From: Solirubrobacterales bacterium
GTDB taxonomy: Bacteria; Actinomycetota; Thermoleophilia; Solirubrobacterales; Solirubrobacteraceae
DNA length: 7,805 nt
Assembly: GCA_025964065.1 (NCBI GenBank)
Contig: JAOPZO010000167.1
Location: forward strand, 1 to 7,805
Direction of reading: 5' to 3'
The notes under the pieces were generated by a model, which saw nothing but the letters and a program-made list of their open reading frames with translations, was not told the DNA's origin and did not search any database. Of the stretch, positions 1 to 3,611 are shown in pieces (within the stretch, counting starts at the first letter, position 1; the number at the start of each line of letters is the position of its first letter). The translations under genes and the position numbers were made by a program.

Positions 1-503
1 AGCTCGGGGAGGAGAGCCCGAGCGCGAAGCCGTCCGTCGGCGGCTGGCACGCGCCGACCTGGGACGACGTCGCCTGGGTCGCCGAGGCCGCGGGCCTGCC
101 CGTCGTGCTCAAGGGCGTGCTGACCGCGGAGGACGCGGCGCTCGCGGAGCAGGCGGGGGCGAGCGCGGTCGTCGTCTCGAACCACGGCGCGCGCCAGCTC
201 GACGGCGTCGTCCCGACCGCCGTCGCCCTGCGCGAGGTCGCCGCCGAGCTCGAGGGCCGGCTCCCCGTCCTCGTCGACGGCGGCATCCGCTCGGGCGCCG
301 ATGTCGTCCGCGCGCTCGCGCTCGGCGCGGACGCCGTGATGCTCGGCCGCCCGTACCTCTGGGCGCTCGCCGCCGGCGGCCAGGACGGCGTCCGGGCGCT
401 TCTCGCGGCCCTCGTCGAGGACACCGCGCGGAGCCTCGCGCTCGTCGGCGCGGCGACTCCGGCCGACGTGCAGCCGGGGCACGTCCGGCTCAAGGGCTGG
501 TGA
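1..503 (+). CDS. FMN-dependent alpha-hydroxy-acid oxidase/dehydrogenase, C-terminal part
   Basis: Open from the left edge in the frame whose first full codon is at base 3; about 166 codons are visible before the TGA at 501-503. The family (glycolate oxidase, lactate dehydrogenase/oxidase, lactate 2-monooxygenase, mandelate dehydrogenase) is a TIM barrel that oxidises 2-hydroxy acids to 2-oxo acids using FMN. The sequence shows the active-site signature SNHGARQLDG, with the catalytic-base histidine encoded at 183-185 and the substrate-binding arginine three residues later. The FMN-phosphate-binding segment follows (LVDGGIRSGADVVRALALGADAVMLGRPYLW). A conserved lysine lies in the upstream strand VVLKGVL. 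The start and the N-terminal half are outside the window, so the substrate and the electron acceptor (oxygen or membrane quinone) cannot be told. The GTG at 105 is internal, because homologous sequence (WHAPTWDDVAWV) continues in frame upstream of it. Confidence 0.93.
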   Translation, partial: LGEESPSAKPSVGGWHAPTWDDVAWVAEAAGLPVVLKGVLTAEDAALAEQAGASAVVVSNHGARQLDGVVPTAVALREVAAELEGRLPVLVDGGIRSGADVVRALALGADAVMLGRPYLWALAAGGQDGVRALLAALVEDTARSLALVGAATPADVQPGHVRLKGW

Positions 504-507
504 AAGC

Positions 508-522
508 CCCGCTCCGAGCGGG
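508..522 (+). terminator. Weak hairpin after the hydroxy-acid oxidase gene
   Basis: CCCGCT (508-513) and AGCGGG (517-522) are perfect complements around a 3-base loop, starting five bases after the stop codon. AAGC (504-507) and GCTT (527-530) could add an outer stem across an AAAA bulge. There is no T-tract, so intrinsic termination is uncertain; the position right behind the stop is the main argument. Confidence 0.35.
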
Positions 523-530
523 AAAAGCTT

Positions 531-645
531 CGTCCAAAGCGGTCGTTTGCAGGGGAAAACAACAAAACGTCGGCATTTGCGGCAAGCGCCTTGCCCGATC
601 CATGCGCTTTGCGGAGATCGACGTTGCCCGCGTTCGGGGTCGTGT
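531..645. other. Upstream part of the spacer before the cysteine-rich gene, AT-richer
   Basis: This non-coding stretch contains the lowest-GC segment of the window (about 523-580, with an A-rich run near 554-568). It holds a perfect inverted repeat, GGCAAG (581-586), CGC, CTTGCC (590-595). TTTGCGG occurs twice as a direct repeat (576-582 and 608-614). The dip in GC fits a promoter zone for the gene at 701, but I could not find a convincing -10/-35 pair; no TA dinucleotide occurs anywhere in 504-700. A 22-codon ORF at 602-670 lacks a ribosome binding site and is not called. Confidence 0.45.
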
Positions 646-694
646 GGCAGGTTCCTGCCTCCGCTGGTGAGAACGTGACGACGAAGGGGCAGGA
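646..694 (+). promoter_or_regulatory. Leader with two mutually exclusive stems, one covering the ribosome binding site
   Basis: Three segments lie before the ATG at 701. Segment A is GGCAGG (646-651), B is TCCTGCCTC (653-661), and C is GGGGCAGGA (686-694). A and B can form a hairpin of 5 bp with a GTTC loop (646-650 with 655-659). B can instead pair with C over 9 bp including one G-U pair. C contains AGGA (691-694), the likely ribosome binding site at six bases from the ATG. When B pairs with C the site is hidden; when B pairs with A it is free. This geometry is seen in the sequence. That it works as a switch is inference, because the transcription start is unknown and no ligand or known riboswitch class is recognised. 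Confidence 0.4.
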
Positions 695-700
695 CCGCAG

Positions 701-934
701 ATGGCGAAGGGTCGGGCAGCAGTGAAGAAGGTCTCGTGCGAGCAGTGCTACTTCCACTGCAACACGCTGTGCGCGCTGGCGTTGGAGGAGCCCTGCGCGA
801 CGTTCCGCCCCGACTCCCCGGAGGGGCTTCGGCCCCCGAGCCAGATGCGCTTCGTGTTTCGCACGGAGCGCCGGACGCAGTCCGCCTGGGCGTTCCCGAA
901 CGCCCAGGAGCAGGCCGCGCTGCACGGCGCCTGA
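701..934 (+). CDS. Small cysteine-rich protein of unknown function
   Basis: A 77-residue protein, soluble, with no signal peptide or membrane segment. The N-terminus is basic (two Lys plus Arg and Lys in the first ten residues). Five cysteines follow in a tight cluster: C13, C16, C20, C24 and C32 (C-x2-C-x3-C-x3-C-x7-C), with H19 among them. The spacing suits binding of zinc or an iron-sulfur cluster, but matches no named motif I can assign. The second half (residues 36-77) is arginine- and aromatic-rich and has no cysteine. The ATG start is supported by AGGA at 691-694, six bases upstream; an in-frame GTG at 722 would remove the basic N-terminus and has no better site. I have the impression that close relatives occur in Thermoleophilia genomes, unverified. 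It stands alone, convergent with nhaA. Function is not assigned. Confidence 0.82.
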   Translation: MAKGRAAVKKVSCEQCYFHCNTLCALALEEPCATFRPDSPEGLRPPSQMRFVFRTERRTQSAWAFPNAQEQAALHGA

Positions 935-951
935 GCCGCGGCGCTCAGGCG
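928..951. terminator. Shared bidirectional terminator palindrome spanning both stop codons
   Basis: CGCCTGAGC (928-936) and GCTCAGGCG (943-951) are a perfect 9-bp inverted repeat around a 6-base loop. The TGA of the cysteine-rich gene (932-934) lies in the left arm and the TGA of nhaA (945-947, minus strand) in the right arm. Being symmetric, the same hairpin would form in both convergent transcripts. No T-tract follows on either side, as is common for GC-rich actinobacterial terminators, so the strength is unknown. Confidence 0.55.
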
Positions 952-2183
952 AGCGCGGCGAGGCGCACGCGGGCGCGCAGGACGACGGTCGCAAGCGCGA
1001 TCGCCAGCGCGGAGCCGACCAGGATCGCGACCTTCGCGTGCTCCTCGGTCTCCGTGCCGGCGCCGAACGCGAGCTCGGCGATGAGCAGCGACACGGTGAA
1101 GCCGACGCCCGCGAGCAGCGCCAGGCCGAGGACGTCCCACCACGAGAGCGCCTCGTCGAGCTCGGCGTGGGTCAGGCGCGCGGTGAGCGCCGTGGCCGCG
1201 AGGATCCCGAGCGGCTTGCCGACCACGAGGCCGACGGCGATCCCGATCGCGACGGGGTCGGAGAGCGCGTCGCCCAGGGCCCCGAGGCCGTCGACCTGCA
1301 CCCCGGTGGAGAGCAGCGCGAAGACCGGGACCGCGAACCCGGCCGAGAGCGGACGCACGAGGTGCTCGAAGTGCTCGGCCATCCCCGGCCCGGCGCCGGG
1401 GCCGCCCGCCGCGTCGCTGCGCACCACGGGCACGCAGAACGCGAGCAGCACTCCCGCGACCGTCGCGTGCACGCCCGACTCGTGGACGAGCACCCAGGTC
1501 GCGGCCGCGAGCGGGAGCAGCAGCCACCACGAGCGCACGCGGCGCTGCACGAGCACGGCGAAGGCCGCGAGCGGGACGACCGCCAGGAGCGCGAAGAGCG
1601 GGCGCAGCTCGTCCGTGAAGAACAGCGCGATGATCGTGATCGCCAGGAGGTCGTCCACGACCGCGAGCGTCAGCAGGAACGTCCGCAGCGCCGGCGGCAG
1701 GCTCCGCGCGACGAGCGCGAGGACGGCGACCGCGAACGCGATGTCGGTCGCGGCCGGGACCGCCCAGCCCGAGGTGTCGGCATCCCCGAGGGTCGTCACC
1801 GCGAGGTACAGGAGCGCGGGCACGAGCATGCCGCCGATCGCGGCGACGACGGGAAGCAGCGCGCGCGCGGGGTCCCGCAGGTCGCCCGCGACGAACTCGC
1901 GCTTGAGCTCGAGGCCCGCGACGAAGAAGAAGATCGCGAGGAGGCCGTCGGCGGCCCATGTTCCCAGCGAGAGGTCGAGGTGCAGCGCGCCCGGGCCGAT
2001 CACCGTGCCGCGCAGCTCCTCGTAGGAGCCCGGGGCCGTGTTGCTCCACACGAGGGCCACCGCGGCGGCGAGCGCGAGCAGCGCCCCGCCGACCGCCTCA
2101 CCGCGGAGCGCCTCGGCCATGCGGGCCGCCTCCCGGGCGCTGGCGGCAGCGAAGAGGCGCGGTCGCGGGATGCTGCGGGGCAA
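945..2183 (-). CDS. nhaA: NhaA-family Na+/H+ antiporter
   Basis: Expels Na+ (or Li+) in exchange for protons across the cytoplasmic membrane, for pH and salt homeostasis. The predicted protein has 412 residues and many hydrophobic segments from about residue 30 to 405; E. coli NhaA has 388. Family landmarks are intact: FFFVAGLELKREF (85-97), ATDIAFAVAVL with D147 (E. coli D133), VVDDLLAITIIALFF with the ion-binding pair D177/D178 (E. coli D163/D164), GKPLGI with K323 (E. coli K300), and GVGFTVSLLIAELAF near the C-terminus. I chose the TTG at 2181-2183 because GGAGGA (2195-2190 on this strand) sits exactly six bases before it. An in-frame ATG at 2264 would add 27 residues rich in Pro, Gly and Ser, has no ribosome binding site, and overlaps the leader structures. 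A loop at about 256-267 is Gly/Pro-rich. Monocistronic as far as visible, divergent from the hydrolase gene and convergent with the cysteine-rich gene. Confidence 0.95.
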   Translation of the reverse strand: MPRSIPRPRLFAAASAREAARMAEALRGEAVGGALLALAAAVALVWSNTAPGSYEELRGTVIGPGALHLDLSLGTWAADGLLAIFFFVAGLELKREFVAGDLRDPARALLPVVAAIGGMLVPALLYLAVTTLGDADTSGWAVPAATDIAFAVAVLALVARSLPPALRTFLLTLAVVDDLLAITIIALFFTDELRPLFALLAVVPLAAFAVLVQRRVRSWWLLLPLAAATWVLVHESGVHATVAGVLLAFCVPVVRSDAAGGPGAGPGMAEHFEHLVRPLSAGFAVPVFALLSTGVQVDGLGALGDALSDPVAIGIAVGLVVGKPLGILAATALTARLTHAELDEALSWWDVLGLALLAGVGFTVSLLIAELAFGAGTETEEHAKVAILVGSALAIALATVVLRARVRLAALA

Positions 2184-2189
2184 GGGCGG

Positions 2190-2195
2190 TCCTCC
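2190..2195 (-). promoter_or_regulatory. Ribosome binding site of nhaA that fixes the TTG start
   Basis: TCCTCC on the plus strand reads GGAGGA in the nhaA direction. Six bases separate it from the TTG at 2183. This is the strongest Shine-Dalgarno match in the window and decides between the TTG and the upstream ATG at 2264. Confidence 0.8.
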
Positions 2196-2201
2196 GGATC
2201 C

Positions 2202-2249
2202 GGGCAGGGGGCGGTCGGGTGCCGACCAGTCTTCCCGGCTCTCCTGCCC
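2202..2249 (-). promoter_or_regulatory. Nested inverted repeats in the nhaA leader
   Basis: Reading in the nhaA direction, GGGCAGG (2249-2243) can pair with CCTGCCC (2208-2202). Inside that, GGTCGG (2227-2222) and CCGACC (2218-2213) form a perfect 6-bp hairpin with a 3-base loop. The outer stem ends seven bases before the GGAGGA ribosome binding site. The result is an outer stem enclosing a hairpin just upstream of the start region. GC-rich DNA makes such repeats fairly easily, and the outer 5' arm may lie at or before the transcription start, so a regulatory role is only possible. Confidence 0.35.
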
Positions 2250-2251
2250 CG

Positions 2252-2257
2252 AGGGTA
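2252..2257 (-). promoter_or_regulatory. Candidate -10 box for nhaA
   Basis: TACCCT on the minus strand fits the TAnnnT core of sigma-70-type -10 boxes. Transcription would start around 2245 and leave a leader of about 60 bases before the TTG. No good -35 hexamer is seen 16-18 bases upstream. Confidence 0.3.
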
Positions 2258-2269
2258 GTCGCATGCCGT

Positions 2270-2298
2270 TACGGTCTGCAGCGGTCACGGACAGGGAG
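2270..2298 (+). promoter_or_regulatory. Candidate -10 box and ribosome binding site for the metallo-hydrolase gene
   Basis: TACGGT (2270-2275) fits TAnnnT and would start transcription near 2282. GGGAG (2294-2298, within AGGGAGA) is a good Shine-Dalgarno match five bases before the TTG at 2304, and it supports that unusual start. No recognisable -35. The box lies back to back with the nhaA -10 candidate at 2252-2257. Confidence 0.4.
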
Positions 2299-2303
2299 AC
2301 GGG

Positions 2304-3095
2304 TTGCGCATCACGGTGTTGGGCAAGTCGCCCGCCTGGCAGGACGCGGGCGGTGCGTGCAGCGGGTACCTCGTCGAGGAGGGCGGGACGCGGCTGCTGT
2401 TCGACTGCGGCAACGGGGTCTTCGGCAAGCTGCGGCAGGTCGTCGACTACGTCGACGTGGACGCGGTGATCATCACCCACCTGCACGCGGACCACTTCTT
2501 CGACCTCGTCCCCTTCGCCTCCGCGCTGACCTACGCGCCGCGCCAGCAGCCCGTGCCCGTCGACCGCTGGCCCGGCACGAAGCACCCGGCGCGCCCGCGG
2601 CTCGTCGCGCCGGCGGGAGCGGCCGGGAAGTTCCGCCAGGTGTGCGAGGGCGGCGGGATGCCGCCCGAGCACGTCGAGTCCGCCTTCCGGCTCGAGGAGT
2701 ACGCGGTCACCGACGAGGTGTGCGTCGGCGCGCTCCGGCTGCGCTTCCGGGCGGTCCCGCACTACCTGCCGACCCACGCGGTCGAGGTCACGGGCGCGAC
2801 GGGCCGCTTCACGTTCGGCGCCGACCACGCGCCGTCGGAGGACCTCGTCGACTTCGCCCGCGGCACGGACCTGCTGCTGCTCGAGGCGACGCTCCCGCGG
2901 CCCGAGCGCGAAGGGGTCCGCGGGCACCTCACGCCGGGCGAGGCGGGAGAGCACGCCGCACGTGCCGACGCGGCCCGCCTCGTGCTGACCCACATCTCCG
3001 ACGAGCTCGACCTGGGCTGGGCGCGCGACCAGGCCGCGGGGGCGTTCGCCGGGCCCGTCGAGGTCGCGGTCGACGGCGCGACCTACGAGCTCTAA
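2304..3095 (+). CDS. Metallo-beta-lactamase-fold hydrolase (RNase Z / cyclic-nucleotide phosphodiesterase-like)
   Basis: A 263-residue cytoplasmic protein with no signal peptide. The two-metal site is complete: THLHADH with H59, H61, D63 and H64; H153 in VPHYLPTH; D174 in FGADHA; and H230 in LTHIS. GHLTPGEAG (207-215) matches the RNase Z-type helix motif. The N-terminal strand MRITVLGKSP and the xSGYLVEE segment resemble mycobacterial Rv1339 and Bacillus YhfI, which have been linked to cyclic-nucleotide phosphodiesterase activity; this likeness is from memory. The long exosite arm of true tRNase Z is not evident, so tRNA 3' processing is less likely. Substrate stays open: cyclic nucleotide or another phosphodiester. 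One odd point is FGADHA where relatives often have SGDTG; the metal-ligand aspartate is kept. The start is TTG, chosen for the GGGAG site five bases upstream and because the fold begins at the first residue. It is followed after 51 bases by hsp20, which appears to have its own promoter. Confidence 0.88.
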   Translation: MRITVLGKSPAWQDAGGACSGYLVEEGGTRLLFDCGNGVFGKLRQVVDYVDVDAVIITHLHADHFFDLVPFASALTYAPRQQPVPVDRWPGTKHPARPRLVAPAGAAGKFRQVCEGGGMPPEHVESAFRLEEYAVTDEVCVGALRLRFRAVPHYLPTHAVEVTGATGRFTFGADHAPSEDLVDFARGTDLLLLEATLPRPEREGVRGHLTPGEAGEHAARADAARLVLTHISDELDLGWARDQAAGAFAGPVEVAVDGATYEL

Positions 3096-3096
3096 A

Positions 3097-3113
3097 TCAC
3101 GTGGCACGCGTGA
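3097..3113. promoter_or_regulatory. Inverted repeat upstream of hsp20, candidate heat-shock operator
   Basis: TCACG (3097-3101), a 7-base spacer, then CGTGA (3109-3113). It contains the 8-base palindrome CACGCGTG (3105-3112). It overlaps the position where a -35 hexamer would lie for the -10 at 3132-3137, which is where a repressor would act. It does not match the HspR HAIR element (CTTGAGT-N7-ACTCAAG) or CIRCE, although the 7-base spacing is HAIR-like. It begins two bases after the hydrolase stop codon, so it could also be a weak terminator. Confidence 0.3.
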
Positions 3114-3131
3114 GGCCGCGAGGGGCGCGGG

Positions 3132-3137
3132 TAGGGT
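3132..3137 (+). promoter_or_regulatory. Candidate -10 box of the hsp20-lon operon
   Basis: TAGGGT ends nine bases before the hsp20 ATG at 3147. This spacing puts the transcription start at or within a few bases of the start codon, implying a leaderless or nearly leaderless mRNA. The only purine run between them, GGAAG at 3139-3143, is three bases from the ATG, too close for a normal ribosome binding site. No clear -35 hexamer. Confidence 0.5.
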
Positions 3138-3146
3138 CGGAAGTCG

Positions 3147-3611
3147 ATGCGACCCGAGCGTGACCTCTTCGCGAACTTCGAGCGGATGCGCCGTGAGATG
3201 GACGAGCTCTTCGGCGACGTCTTCGGCCCCGGCCTGACGACGCGCCGCGGCGGCGGCTTCTCCCCGGCCGTCGACGTCTTCTACGAGCAGGCCGAGACCC
3301 ACGAGCCGCGCGCCGTCGTGCAGGCCGAGCTCGCCGGGGTGGACCCCGCGGAGATCTCGCTGGAGATCGAGGGGCGCGAGCTCGTGCTCTCGGGCCACCG
3401 CCGCCCCGCGGAGTCCGACGACCGCGTCTACCAGCAGCTCGAGATCGACTTCGGTCCCTTCCGCCGCGTCATCCCGCTCGGCGCCGACGTCCGCGCCGAC
3501 GACGTCCGCGCGACGTACCGCGACGGCATCCTGCGTGTGGAGCTCCCGCTCGCGCAACCCGAGAAGCGCTCCCGCCAGGTCCCCATCGACGTGGACGCGG
3601 GCGCGGCATGA
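3147..3611 (+). CDS. hsp20: Small heat-shock protein, Hsp20/alpha-crystallin family
   Basis: ATP-independent holdase that binds partly unfolded proteins as an oligomer in the cytoplasm. It has 154 residues, a normal length for bacterial sHSPs. The N-terminal arm (1-38) has the usual amphipathic pattern FERMRREMDELFGDVF. The alpha-crystallin domain spans about 39-136: PAVDVFYE opens it, VQAELAGVDPAEISLEIEGRELVLSG forms the central strands, and DGILRVELPL (126-135) is the conserved late motif. The C-terminal tail carries V145-P146-I147, the V/I-x-V/I anchor that docks between subunits. ATG 3147 is preferred over ATG 3186 because it gives the complete N-terminal arm and follows the TAGGGT box. 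Its TGA (3609-3611) overlaps the lon ATG (3608-3610), so the two genes are almost certainly one transcript and probably translationally coupled. Expression is expected to rise on heat or protein-folding stress; the inverted repeat at 3097-3113 is a candidate control site. Confidence 0.95.
   Translation: MRPERDLFANFERMRREMDELFGDVFGPGLTTRRGGGFSPAVDVFYEQAETHEPRAVVQAELAGVDPAEISLEIEGRELVLSGHRRPAESDDRVYQQLEIDFGPFRRVIPLGADVRADDVRATYRDGILRVELPLAQPEKRSRQVPIDVDAGAA

Noticed and set aside
602..670. A 22-codon ORF in the leader of the cysteine-rich gene, possibly a regulatory leader peptide
   Set aside because: No ribosome binding site, no run of a regulatory codon, and its end overlaps the leader stems; chance length in this composition.
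504..700. A known riboswitch, tRNA or other catalogued RNA in the spacer
   Set aside because: No recognisable conserved core or cloverleaf; only short stems are visible. An Infernal/Rfam scan would be decisive.
736..2258. Two long plus-strand open frames (736-2025 and 1038-2258) opposite nhaA
   Set aside because: They encode Arg/Ser/Ala- or Glu/Arg-rich low-complexity strings, while the minus strand encodes a complete NhaA with all key residues.
2184..2264. ATG start for nhaA at 2264
   Set aside because: No ribosome binding site precedes it, and the added 27 residues are Pro/Gly/Ser-rich and unlike NhaA N-termini. It would also place the leader stems in coding sequence.
2184..3557. Upstream extension of the nhaA frame to a total of 870 codons, suggesting a fusion protein
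   Set aside because: The extension is antisense to the metallo-hydrolase and hsp20, low in complexity, and a perfect ribosome binding site sits before the TTG at 2183.
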